This document shows positions 39,856 to 48,246 of a stretch of 64,000 nt of DNA, one piece after another. Position numbers and translations under genes: made by a program. Each line of letters opens with the position of its first letter. Position 1 is the first letter of the stretch. The stretch is from Streptomyces zhihengii (GTDB taxonomy: Bacteria > Actinomycetota > Actinomycetes > Streptomycetales > Streptomycetaceae), in contig NZ_JAFEJA010000001.1 in NCBI RefSeq assembly GCF_016919245.1, forward strand, positions 6,417,501-6,481,500. The letters run 5' to 3'. The notes under the pieces are model-generated. The model did not search any database. It was given only the letters and a program-made list of their open reading frames with translations, and was not told the DNA's origin.

Positions 39856-40496
39856 CCGTTCCCTCGCTGAAGGGCGCGGCCGTCGGCCGGGGCATCGGCA
39901 TCGGCCTCATGTACGGGCTCTGGAGACCCCGGGTGCTCGGTGCCTGGCACGTGCCCGCGTCCGGGCCCGTCATCATGGCCGTGAACCACTCGCACAACAT
40001 CGACGGCCCGATGCTGATGGGAACCGCGCCCCGGCCGGTGCACTTCCTGATCAAGAAGGAGGCGTTCGTCGGCCCGCTCGGCGCCTTCCTGACCGGCATC
40101 GGCCAGGTCCAGGTGGACCGGACGACCGCCGACCGCACCGCGATCGGCAACGCGCTCGGCGTGCTGGAGAACGGCGGCGTCCTCGGGATCTTCCCCGAGG
40201 GCACCCGGGGCGAGGGCGACTTCGCCTCGCTGCGGGCCGGCCTCGCGTACTTCGCCGTGCGCAGCGGCGCGCCGATCGTCCCGGTCGCCGTGCTGGGAAG
40301 CACGGAGCGCCGCGGACGGTTGATAAAGCAGCTCCCCCCGCTGCGCAGCCGGGTCGACCTCGTCTTCGGCGAGGCGTTCCAGGCCGGCGACGGGAGCGGC
40401 CGGCGGACACGCAAGGCGCTCGACGAGGCGACCGTACGCGTCCAGGAGAGGCTGACCGCCCACCTGAAGGACGCGAAGCGCCTCACCGGGCGCTGA
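39852..40496 (+). CDS. plsC: 1-acyl-sn-glycerol-3-phosphate acyltransferase
   Basis: This membrane-associated acyltransferase of 214 residues probably makes phosphatidic acid from lysophosphatidic acid. It has the catalytic HX4D motif (NHSHNID, His46 to Asp51) and the substrate-binding FPEGTR. Its GTG start overlaps the cmk stop by four bases. der follows after 59 bases. Confidence 0.9.
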   Translation: MTVPSLKGAAVGRGIGIGLMYGLWRPRVLGAWHVPASGPVIMAVNHSHNIDGPMLMGTAPRPVHFLIKKEAFVGPLGAFLTGIGQVQVDRTTADRTAIGNALGVLENGGVLGIFPEGTRGEGDFASLRAGLAYFAVRSGAPIVPVAVLGSTERRGRLIKQLPPLRSRVDLVFGEAFQAGDGSGRRTRKALDEATVRVQERLTAHLKDAKRLTGR

Positions 40497-40555
40497 GACA
40501 GACTTGAGTAATGGGCCGCCGGACGCGGCCCAGTGACGAACGAGGAACGGACTTC

Positions 40556-42004
40556 ATGAACGACCAGCACGACCACGGAGCGCTCGGTGACACCGAGTAC
40601 GCGGAGTTCATGGAGCTCGCCGCGGAAGAGGGCTTCGACGTCGAGGACGTCGAGGGCGCGATCGAGGAGGCCGGGCACGGCCCGCTTCCCGTCCTCGCCG
40701 TCGTCGGCCGCCCGAACGTCGGCAAGTCGACCCTGGTGAACCGGATCATCGGCCGCCGCGAGGCGGTCGTCGAGGACAAGCCCGGTGTCACCCGCGACCG
40801 CGTGACCTACGAGGCCGAGTGGGCGGGCCGCCGCTTCAAGGTCGTCGACACCGGCGGCTGGGAGCAGGACGTCCTCGGCATCGACGCCTCCGTCGCCGCC
40901 CAGGCCGAGTACGCCATCGAGGCGGCCGACGCGGTCGTCTTCGTGGTGGACTCGACCGTCGGCGCCACCGACACCGACGAGGCCGTCGTCAAGCTGCTGC
41001 GCCGCGCCGGCAAGCCCGTCGTCCTGTGCGCCAACAAGGTCGACGGCCAGAGCGGCGAGGCGGACGCCACCGCCCTGTGGTCCCTCGGACTCGGCGAGCC
41101 GCACCCCGTCTCCTCGCTCCACGGCCGCGGCACCGGCGACATGCTCGACGCCGTGCTGGAGGTGCTGCCGGACGCCCCGGCCCAGACCTTCGGCGCCGCC
41201 GTCGGCGGGCCGCGCCGCATCGCCCTGATCGGCCGTCCCAACGTCGGCAAGTCCTCGCTGCTGAACAAGGTCGCCCGCGAGGAGCGCGTCGTCGTCAACG
41301 AGCTGGCCGGCACCACCCGCGACCCGGTCGACGAGCTGATCGAACTCGGCGGCGTGACCTGGAAGTTCGTCGACACCGCCGGTATCCGCAAGCGGGTCCA
41401 CCTCCAGCAGGGCGCCGACTACTACGCCTCGCTGCGCACGGCCGCCGCCGTGGAGAAGGCCGAGGTCGCCGTCATCCTGATCGACGCGACCGACACCATC
41501 AGCGTCCAGGACCAGCGCATCATCACGATGGCCGTCGAGGCGGGCCGCGCGATCGTCGTCGCCTACAACAAGTGGGACGACCTCGACGAGGAGCGCCGCT
41601 ACTACCTCGAGCGCGAGATCGAGACCGAGATGCAGCAGGTCGCCTGGGCGCCCCGGGTGAACGTCTCCGCGCTCACCGGCCGCCACATGGAGAAGCTGGT
41701 CCCGGCGATCGAGTCGGCGCTGGCGGGCTGGGAGACCCGGGTCCCCACCGGCCGTCTGAACGCCTTCCTCGGCGAGATCGTCGCCGCGCACCCGCACCCG
41801 ATCCGCGGCGGCAAGCAGCCCCGCATCCTCTTCGGCACGCAGGCCGGCACCAAGCCGCCCCGCTTCGTCCTCTTCGCCTCCGGCTTCCTGGAGCACGGCT
41901 ACCGCCGCTTCGTGGAGCGCAGGCTGCGCGAGGAGTTCGGCTTCGAGGGGACGCCGATCCACATCTCGGTGCGGGTGCGGGAGAAGCGCGGCCGCAAGAA
42001 GTGA
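40556..42004 (+). CDS. der: GTPase Der (EngA)
   Basis: Der is an essential GTPase with two tandem G domains that acts in large ribosomal subunit assembly. The 482-residue protein has P-loops GRPNVGKS at about 51 and 226, DTGGW and DTAGI switch II motifs and a C-terminal KH-like domain ([20 protein letters not shown]). An acidic N-terminal extension of about 45 residues precedes the first G domain, as is common in actinobacteria. The ATG has GAGG about ten bases upstream. A very strong terminator follows. Confidence 0.95.
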   Translation: MNDQHDHGALGDTEYAEFMELAAEEGFDVEDVEGAIEEAGHGPLPVLAVVGRPNVGKSTLVNRIIGRREAVVEDKPGVTRDRVTYEAEWAGRRFKVVDTGGWEQDVLGIDASVAAQAEYAIEAADAVVFVVDSTVGATDTDEAVVKLLRRAGKPVVLCANKVDGQSGEADATALWSLGLGEPHPVSSLHGRGTGDMLDAVLEVLPDAPAQTFGAAVGGPRRIALIGRPNVGKSSLLNKVAREERVVVNELAGTTRDPVDELIELGGVTWKFVDTAGIRKRVHLQQGADYYASLRTAAAVEKAEVAVILIDATDTISVQDQRIITMAVEAGRAIVVAYNKWDDLDEERRYYLEREIETEMQQVAWAPRVNVSALTGRHMEKLVPAIESALAGWETRVPTGRLNAFLGEIVAAHPHPIRGGKQPRILFGTQAGTKPPRFVLFASGFLEHGYRRFVERRLREEFGFEGTPIHISVRVREKRGRKK

Positions 42005-42036
42005 TCCCCGGCCGCCCGCGGGAGTGCCCGTGGCGC

Positions 42037-42096
42037 GGACACGGCGATGCCCCGGACCGCAGGCGAAGAGCCGCGGTCCGGGGCATCGCCGTGTCC
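42037..42096. terminator. 24-bp stem terminator between convergent genes
   Basis: A perfect 24-bp stem (42037-42060 with 42073-42096) closes a 12-base loop between der and the convergent gene at 42106. Stem length and position suggest a bidirectional terminator. Confidence 0.88.
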
Positions 42097-42105
42097 GGCG
42101 GAGCC

Positions 42106-42462
42106 TCAGGCGCCCCGGCGCGGCCCCGGCGGCAGCGCCGCCGGCTCGTGCCCGCCCGGCGGCCGCACCACCTGGTGGTAGGGCTGCCAGTTGTTGCCCG
42201 GGTGGACGACGGGGCTGAAGTGCCCGGCGTACGAGCCGAATCCGCCGCGGCTGCTGTGCAGCCCGGTCGACCCGAACGCCCGGAAGCCGAGATCCTCCTC
42301 GCCGCTCCGGTCGCCCGGGAGCGTCCGGAACGCCCGGCGGAACTCGGAGTACAGCGCGTCGTAGATCGGCGTGGGCGATTCGCCCGACGAACCGTCACGC
42401 GCTGCGCGCGCCGAGGGGATCTGGCTCTGGTACGGCTGGCGGGATGGGTCGTATGTGTGCAC
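42106..42462 (-). CDS. Conserved hypothetical protein, Tyr/Pro/Gly-rich
   Basis: This 118-residue protein has no family I recognise. It begins HTYDPSRQPYQSQIPSAR after the initiator, has a helical centre (PTPIYDALYSEFRRAFRTLP) and a C-terminal tail rich in Gly, Ser, His and Pro. The coding frame is supported by its composition and by a GTG start at 42462; longer upstream extensions would run into Arg-rich, noncoding-looking sequence. It is convergent with der and probably has its own promoter. Confidence 0.65.
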   Translation of the reverse strand: MHTYDPSRQPYQSQIPSARAARDGSSGESPTPIYDALYSEFRRAFRTLPGDRSGEEDLGFRAFGSTGLHSSRGGFGSYAGHFSPVVHPGNNWQPYHQVVRPPGGHEPAALPPGPRRGA

Positions 42463-42699
42463 GTACCTGCAACGACCCGGCCGTCCTCGCGGATGCGGTC
42501 TGCGCTGCCGTGCATTCTTCCGGGGGAGGCGCGGCACGCGCGGTCGATGCGCCGCCGGGGCGCCGGGGCCGCTCGCCGGGCGGGGCCTTCCGCGCAGCAG
42601 CGGGCGCCGGCCCGCGTGCCGCGGGCCGGCGCCGTGCGTGTCCTCGTGCGGCCGGCGGCACGGCGCGGGCCGCCGCCCGCGCCGGAGGGCCGGCGGGGA

Positions 42700-43479
42700 T
42701 CAGGTGCCGGCGAGGGGCATCGCGGCGGCCACCAGGCGGCCGTTGGCGGCGGCCTTCTCCAGGGCGTCGCGCAGCAGGTCCTCACGCGGCTGCTGGCCGA
42801 TGGAGCCCACCGGCGCGGCGAACACGAGCACCGTGTGCGACCGGTTGGCCGCCGTGCGCCAGCCGTCCGTGACCTGGAGCGGCTGGTGCGCCTGCCACCA
42901 GGCGACCGGGCTGCCGCCGTGGGTGGCGGGCTGGAGCACGGCGTGGAGCTGGCCCATCGCGACCAGGACGGACCAGCCGGGGAGCTGGCGGGGCACCTGG
43001 TTGACGTCGTTCACCGGCTGGAAGCCCTGCTCGATCAGCAGCGGCAGGAAGTCGTCGCCGCCGTTGCCCGTGGTGCCGGGGCGGGCGATGGGCGCGGTGG
43101 GCTCGACGACCAGCGCCGGGTGCAGCTCGCCGTTGATCAGGATGAGACCGCTCGTCACCCCGAGCACGGCCTGCTGCGGCGCGCCCCCGCCGGCCGGGGA
43201 CTCCTCGCCGGTGATGGACCGGACGGCGCCCTGCAACTGGTCCTCGGCGACCTGGACGACCTGCGAGGGGATGCAGGTCGCGTGGGCGAACGCGAGGACC
43301 GCGGTCTCCTCGCCGACGAAGAGCACCGTGCTGGTGCGCTCCTGCTCGGAGTCGCCCGGGGTGCGGCAGGAGGTGCAGTCGTAGCTGCCCGGTGCGTTGT
43401 GGCCGGCGAGCAGCCGGTCGGCTTCTTCGTCGCCGATCTCGGCGCGTACGTCCTCGCTGACGTCGAGCATGCGCGGCAC
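42700..43479 (-). CDS. Conserved protein of unknown function, possible metal-binding cysteines
   Basis: This 259-residue soluble protein has no family I recognise. Near the N-terminus it shows YDCTSCRTPGDS and later HATCIPS, which could bind a metal. The rest is mixed alpha/beta with no signal peptide or membrane segment. GTG 43479 has GAGGAG six bases upstream and is preferred over ATG 43470. It is upstream of the 118-residue gene in the same direction and downstream of the LIV transporter genes, from which it is separated by 116 bases. Confidence 0.7.
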   Translation of the reverse strand: MPRMLDVSEDVRAEIGDEEADRLLAGHNAPGSYDCTSCRTPGDSEQERTSTVLFVGEETAVLAFAHATCIPSQVVQVAEDQLQGAVRSITGEESPAGGGAPQQAVLGVTSGLILINGELHPALVVEPTAPIARPGTTGNGGDDFLPLLIEQGFQPVNDVNQVPRQLPGWSVLVAMGQLHAVLQPATHGGSPVAWWQAHQPLQVTDGWRTAANRSHTVLVFAAPVGSIGQQPREDLLRDALEKAAANGRLVAAAMPLAGT

Positions 43480-43595
43480 GGGTGGCTCCTCGGACTTGAT
43501 CTTGTGCGCCGGGCCGGTCCCGGGCTCATGAAGGGTCAACGGGTGATGTGCGGCCGGAGTCACGCGCGGCGCGCCACCCGTTACGAGGCGCCTGG

Positions 43596-44285
43596 TCACG
43601 GGGGTGGCGCCGGCGGGGGACCGGCGCGGCGCGCGCACTCCGCCGCCTCGCCGCGGAACACGACCGCCCCCCGGCGCAGCCCGTGCACCACGACCGGGAC
43701 TCGCACGGGTCCCCGCAGCGCGTCCGGGAGCCGCTGCTCGGCGAGGACGACGGCGGCGCCGCTCGCGCACAGCAGCGCGTAGGTGCGGGCCGCCGCCGCC
43801 GGGGCCATGCCGCGGGCGGGTTCGTCGAGGAGCAGCACCTCCGCGCCCGTGACCAGAGCGCGGGCCACCGCGAGCATGCGCTGCTCGCCGCCGGAGAGCG
43901 TGGCGGCCGGGCGGTCCAGCAGCGGCCCGAGCTCCGGGTAGGCCGCCAGGGCCGCGTCCGCGGGGCCGCCCCGCGCGGCCGCTTCGAGGTTGTCGGCGAC
44001 GGTGAGCGTCTCGTGCACCGCGCGTTCCCCGGGCACCAGGCACAGCCCGAGACGGGCCCGCCGGTGCGGGGGCAGGGCGCCCACGTCCCGGCCGTGCCAG
44101 AGCACGGCTCCGGCGGCCGGGGCGACGGTCCCGGCGAGGACGCGGAGCACGGTCGTACGGCCGGACCCGTTGCGCCCGGTCAGCACGGTGACGGCGCCGG
44201 CGGGCACGGGCAGGTCCACACCGTGCAGGGCCTCCAGGGGCCCGTACCGGACGCGTACGCCGCGGAGCTCCATCACGGGGGTCAT
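43596..44285 (-). CDS. livF: LivF-like branched-chain amino-acid ABC ATPase with altered Walker A
   Basis: This 229-residue ATPase is the second nucleotide-binding subunit of a LIV-type importer. The signature LSGGE is intact at residues 130-134 and Walker B LLLDEPARG is intact, but Walker A reads GRNGSGRTT (residues 37-45) with Arg43 in place of the invariant Lys. The short C-terminal end is Pro-rich. Its ATG overlaps the stop of the LivH-LivM-LivG fusion (ATGA), so the two are translated together. Confidence 0.88.
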   Translation of the reverse strand: MTPVMELRGVRVRYGPLEALHGVDLPVPAGAVTVLTGRNGSGRTTVLRVLAGTVAPAAGAVLWHGRDVGALPPHRRARLGLCLVPGERAVHETLTVADNLEAAARGGPADAALAAYPELGPLLDRPAATLSGGEQRMLAVARALVTGAEVLLLDEPARGMAPAAAARTYALLCASGAAVVLAEQRLPDALRGPVRVPVVVHGLRRGAVVFRGEAAECARRAGPPPAPPP

Positions 44286-46981
44286 CGCCCGATCCGGCCT
44301 CCCTCCAGGACGAGGACGCCGTCCGCGACCCTGGCGACCAGCTCCGGGTCGTGCTCGACGACGAGGACCGCCGTGCCGTCGGCGGCGAGCGCCCGCAGCA
44401 CGCGGGCGAGGGCCTCCGTCTCCGCCGTGTCCAGCCCGGCGGCCGGTTCGTCGAGCAGCAGGGTGTGCGGCCGCCCCGCCAGCGCCCGCCCCAGCTCCAC
44501 GCGCCGGAGCACCCCCGTGGACAGCCCGGCCGCCCGCCGCCGGCGCACGGGCCCGTCCAGCCCGAGCAGCCGCAGCACGGGCTCGACGGCGGGCGCCGCC
44601 GGCCGGTGCCCGGCCTGCTCGGCGCCGACCAGGACGTTCTCCTCGACGGTCAGCGAGGGGAAGACGGCGAGTTCCTGGAACGTCCGCGCCACACCGAGCC
44701 GGGTCCGCGCGTGGGCGGACCGGCGGGTGATGTCGGTCCCGTCGAGGCGGATGCGCCCGGCGTCGGGCCGCAGGGTCCCGCAGAGGCAGTGGAACAGGGT
44801 GGACTTGCCGGCCCCGTTGTCCCCGACGAGGGCGGTGACCCGGCCCGGGGGCACGGCGATGTCGACCCCGTCGAGCACCACGAACCCCTGGTACCCGACC
44901 CGCACCCCCCTGGCGACCAGGCCCCGCTCGTCCGCGCCTTTGGCGAAGCGCTCGGGCCGGGCGTGGGCGGGGCCGGCGGTCCGCCCGGCGGGCCCGGGCG
45001 GGACGGCCTTGCCGCCGGCCGACGCGGCCCGGGGGGTGGGTGGTGCGTCGCGCGGGGGCGGGGGCCCTGGCGGAGCCGGGCCCCGGCCGGGAGCGGCGGG
45101 GGCCGCCGGGTCGGCGCCGCCCTCCGGAGCCCGGAGCGCCTCGGTCCGGTCGTCCCCGGCGGCCGGGGGCTCGGGGGCGGGGAGCCACGGTGGGGCCGTG
45201 CCGGCGGCGTCGGGTGCGCAGGCGGTGCGGCGGCGGAGGCCGGACAGGGCCGCGAGGAGGCCGACCACGACCGCCGCCACCCCCGGCTCCGTGCCCGCGT
45301 CCAGCCCGACCAGCAGGGCCGCCGCGAGCAGCGGGGCCATCAGGTTGTCCGCGCCGAGGACGAACACCGCCGCGAACCAGAGCAGCCCCCGCACCGGGTC
45401 GAACGCCGCCGGGTCGAAGGCCCGCACCCCCAGCACGAGCAGACCTCCGCCCAGCGCGGCGAGCGCCGCCCCCGCGGCGAACGCCAGCAGCTTCAGCGCG
45501 GGCACCGCGACCCCCGCCGCCTGCGCGCCCGCCTCGTGGTCGCGCATCGCGGCCAGCGCCCTGCCCGTACGGCCCCGGCGCAGCGCCGCCACCGCCGCCA
45601 GCGCACCGGCCAGGACGGCCAGTTCGACCGCGTAGTACGCCCGGTCGCCGTCGAGGCCCGGGGGACGGGCCACCACCGGCAGCCCCGCCGTCGCGTACGG
45701 CTGCTCGAACACGAAGCGGCTGACCGCGACCCCCACCGCCAGCGTCGCCAGCGCCAGGGCCAGCCCGTGGCGCCGGATCGCGGGCCACCCGGTCAGCAGC
45801 CCGAGGGGCGTCACGCACAGCACCGCCACCGCGAGGGCGGCCGGCACCGGCAGCGCGGGCAGCCCCGGGAAGCGTCCGGCCGCCAGCAGCGCGGTGAACA
45901 GGCCCCCGAGGCCGGCGAACGCGGCCTGCCCCAGCGAGATCTGGCCGCCGCGCCCGGTGACGACGACCAGCGACAGCAGCACGACCGCGAGCGCGGGCAC
46001 CTGCACCGCCGTCCCCGGATCGGAGCCCGCGAACCCGAGCGGCAGCAGGAACAGCACCGCGGCGACCGGCCAGGCGGGCCAGGGGATCCGCACCGGCGGC
46101 GCCGCGGCCCGCGCCACCGAACCGCCCTCACCCCCCACCCCCGGCAGCACCAGCGCGGCGACCAGCAGCGCCACCACGAAGAGGTTCGCGCCGAGCGACT
46201 GGACCACCGACTCGGCGTCGCCCCCCGGGTGCAGACGCGCCATCTGCGCCTGGGCGACCCCGATCGCGAGGGCCGCGCCCGCCGCCACCGGCAGGCTGCG
46301 CATCCGGGCGATCACCGCGACCGCGATCACCTCCAGGACCAGCAGCGGCAGTCCGTAGGGGTCCAGGCGCACCAGGGGCGCGAGGAGCACACCCGTCAGA
46401 CCGGCCGTGAACGCGCCGAACGCCCACCCCGCCGCCGCCGTCCGGTCCGCGTCGACACCGCCCAGCGCGGCGAGTTCCCGGTTGTCGACGACGGCCCGCA
46501 GACCCCGCCCGAACCGGGTCCACCGGGTGACCGCGCCCACGGCGCAGCCGAGCAGCAGCACGGCGGCGAGCTGGATCCAGGGGTCGTCGGGGAGCAGCAC
46601 CGGGGCGTCCGACCTGGCGCCGGTGCCCCAGAGCAGGGCCGCCGCGCCGACCAGCAGCACGAAGACGCCGATGGAGGCGACCAGGGTGCGCGCCGGGTCG
46701 GGCGCGGGCGTCGACAGCGGTCGGAAGACGGCCCGGTCGAGCAGCAGCCCCATGCCCGGCGCGACGACCAGCAGGGTCACGGCCGCCGCCGCGGGCACCG
46801 GCCAGCCCCAGGCGACGACGAACTGGCGCAGCACGTAGGCGCAGATCATCGCCACCGCCCCGTGCGCGAGGTTCAGCACACCCGTCGCCCGGTGGGTGAC
46901 GACCAGCCCGATCCCGGTGAGCGCGGCCGCGCTGCCGACGGCCAGCCCGGCGAGGGTGAGGTCGTACGTCAGCGACCCCAC
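44282..46981 (-). CDS. LivH-LivM-LivG triple fusion (two permeases plus ATPase)
   Basis: One 899-residue chain carries three LIV-transporter modules. LivH-like permease is at about 1-285 (NLAHGAVAMICAYVLR), LivM-like permease at about 300-590 (GRGGQISLGQAAFAGLGGLF), a Pro/Ala/Gly-rich linker at about 600-690, and LivG-like ATPase to the end. The ATPase has Walker A GDNGAGKST at 720-728 and Walker B LLLDEPAAGLD with catalytic Glu and His-loop VEHD. Its signature is degenerate, LSTGV at 820, where LivG proteins usually have LSYGQ. The reading frame is uninterrupted, so this is a real fusion. GTG 46981 has GGGAG five bases upstream. Confidence 0.9.
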   Translation of the reverse strand: MGSLTYDLTLAGLAVGSAAALTGIGLVVTHRATGVLNLAHGAVAMICAYVLRQFVVAWGWPVPAAAAVTLLVVAPGMGLLLDRAVFRPLSTPAPDPARTLVASIGVFVLLVGAAALLWGTGARSDAPVLLPDDPWIQLAAVLLLGCAVGAVTRWTRFGRGLRAVVDNRELAALGGVDADRTAAAGWAFGAFTAGLTGVLLAPLVRLDPYGLPLLVLEVIAVAVIARMRSLPVAAGAALAIGVAQAQMARLHPGGDAESVVQSLGANLFVVALLVAALVLPGVGGEGGSVARAAAPPVRIPWPAWPVAAVLFLLPLGFAGSDPGTAVQVPALAVVLLSLVVVTGRGGQISLGQAAFAGLGGLFTALLAAGRFPGLPALPVPAALAVAVLCVTPLGLLTGWPAIRRHGLALALATLAVGVAVSRFVFEQPYATAGLPVVARPPGLDGDRAYYAVELAVLAGALAAVAALRRGRTGRALAAMRDHEAGAQAAGVAVPALKLLAFAAGAALAALGGGLLVLGVRAFDPAAFDPVRGLLWFAAVFVLGADNLMAPLLAAALLVGLDAGTEPGVAAVVVGLLAALSGLRRRTACAPDAAGTAPPWLPAPEPPAAGDDRTEALRAPEGGADPAAPAAPGRGPAPPGPPPPRDAPPTPRAASAGGKAVPPGPAGRTAGPAHARPERFAKGADERGLVARGVRVGYQGFVVLDGVDIAVPPGRVTALVGDNGAGKSTLFHCLCGTLRPDAGRIRLDGTDITRRSAHARTRLGVARTFQELAVFPSLTVEENVLVGAEQAGHRPAAPAVEPVLRLLGLDGPVRRRRAAGLSTGVLRRVELGRALAGRPHTLLLDEPAAGLDTAETEALARVLRALAADGTAVLVVEHDPELVARVADGVLVLEGGRIGR

Positions 46982-47649
46982 GGCCGCTCCCGCCCCTCGC
47001 CCGCCCCGTGACCGCCCGCGCCGTCACCGCCCGCCCCGTGACCGCCCGTCCCCCGCCCGCCCGTCTCCCCGGGGGGTGCCGTACCGGCGGGCCGGGCCGC
47101 CCCCGGTGCCCCGCCGTCCCCGGCGGTGCCGCGCCCCGGGTCCGGTCCGGGCCCCTGGCCCGGTGTGCGATCCGGGTCCGGTCCGCGCCCCGGGTCCGGT
47201 CCGCGCCCCGGGTCCGGTTCGCACACCGGGCACGGGGTGAGCGGCGCCCCGCCGGCCCCGCCGGCCGCGCTGGTCACCGGCTTCCCGGCGACCAGCGGGC
47301 AGTCCGGGCGGTGGAAGAGCGTCCCACCGGGCACCCGCACCGGCCGGGCCGCCGTGTGCGGGGCAGGCACGGCGGGCACGCACACGGGGTCCGCCACCTG
47401 CTCCCGGGACCCGCCCGCGTCCGGCCCGTCGCCACCCGCTCCCGGGGGCCGGACACGGGCCGAGGCCGCGAGGAGGACCGCCCCGGCCACCAGCAGGGCC
47501 GCGCCCGGCACGGTGGCGGAGGCCAGGTAGGGGAGCTGGCGCGCGGCCGTCCGTTCGCCCGAGACGCCGTACCAGCCCAGGACGCACAGCACGGCACCGC
47601 AGACCGCGGCCGCGATCCCACCCCAGTACAGCCACCGCGACGTCGGCAT
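46969..47649 (-). CDS. Two-helix membrane protein with Cys/His motif, head of the LIV operon
   Basis: This 226-residue protein has two N-terminal membrane helices (GGIAAAVCGAVLCVLGW and VPGAALLVAGAVLLAA), a soluble domain with HRPDCPLVAGK and then LTPCPVCEPD, and a Pro/Gly/Asp-rich tail with GRGPDP repeats. The H-X3-C ... PC-X2-C pattern resembles small zinc-binding modules of the Ada type. ATG 47649 has AAAGGAGG seven bases upstream. It overlaps the fused LIV gene by 13 bases and is divergent from the lipoprotein gene. The role is unknown; regulation or anchoring of the transporter is possible. Confidence 0.75.
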   Translation of the reverse strand: MPTSRWLYWGGIAAAVCGAVLCVLGWYGVSGERTAARQLPYLASATVPGAALLVAGAVLLAASARVRPPGAGGDGPDAGGSREQVADPVCVPAVPAPHTAARPVRVPGGTLFHRPDCPLVAGKPVTSAAGGAGGAPLTPCPVCEPDPGRGPDPGRGPDPDRTPGQGPGPDPGRGTAGDGGAPGAARPAGTAPPGETGGRGTGGHGAGGDGAGGHGAGEGRERPWGR

Positions 47650-47721
47650 CGGAATGCCTCCTTTCTTGCACTATGCCCCCAGTCGTCGGAGGCTGGAAAC
47701 CGACAACCGGTGGTGAGCGCC

Positions 47722-48246
47722 ATGGTTCTTTCAAGGCACCCCCGTACCGCGGTCTGGGCAGCCGCCGCAGTGCTCGTCCTGGGGCCCGTCGCGGTGGCCT
47801 GCTCCGACGACTACGGCAACGGCGGCTCGTCCTCCCCGTACACGTCCACCGCCCCCGCGACACCGTCCGAGGCCGCCTCCGGCCCCGCCGACCCCGCTGC
47901 CGCCGAGCAGCAGATCCGGGCCGCCTGGGGCACCTTCTTCGACCCGGCGGCGAGCACGGACGAGAAGGTCGCGGTGCTCCAGAACGGCGAGCAACTGCGG
48001 CCGGTGCTGAGCGCCTTCGGCGATGACCGCGACGCGTCCAGGGTCTCGGCGACGGTGACGTCCGTCGAGTTCACCTCGCCGACCGCGGCGACCGTCACCT
48101 ACGACCTGAAGGTGGCGGGCCAGACGGTGCTGCCCGACGCCAAGGGCAGCGCGGTGGACGAGGGCGGCACCTGGAAGGTCTCCGTGAAGGCACTGTGCGC
48201 CCTCGTCGAGCTGAGCCCGAACGCCCAGAGCGTGCCCGGCTGCTGA
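47722..48246 (+). CDS. MTB12-like lipoprotein
   Basis: This 174-residue exported protein has a hydrophobic signal (VWAAAAVLVLGPVAVAC) with a lipobox ending at Cys27 and a Ser/Thr/Pro linker. The C-terminal domain (IRAAWGTFFDPAASTDEKVA, ALCALVEL) resembles low-molecular-weight antigen MTB12 of mycobacteria, whose function is unclear. ATG 47722 is chosen; GTG 47713 is in frame upstream. The next gene begins inside its last 52 bases. Confidence 0.75.
   Translation: MVLSRHPRTAVWAAAAVLVLGPVAVACSDDYGNGGSSSPYTSTAPATPSEAASGPADPAAAEQQIRAAWGTFFDPAASTDEKVAVLQNGEQLRPVLSAFGDDRDASRVSATVTSVEFTSPTAATVTYDLKVAGQTVLPDAKGSAVDEGGTWKVSVKALCALVELSPNAQSVPGC

Noticed and set aside
44282..46981. Frameshift or assembly merge creating the LivHMG fusion
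   Set aside because: One continuous frame with a normal coding composition, an ordinary linker and a good start; no stop codon or abrupt change is seen at the module borders.
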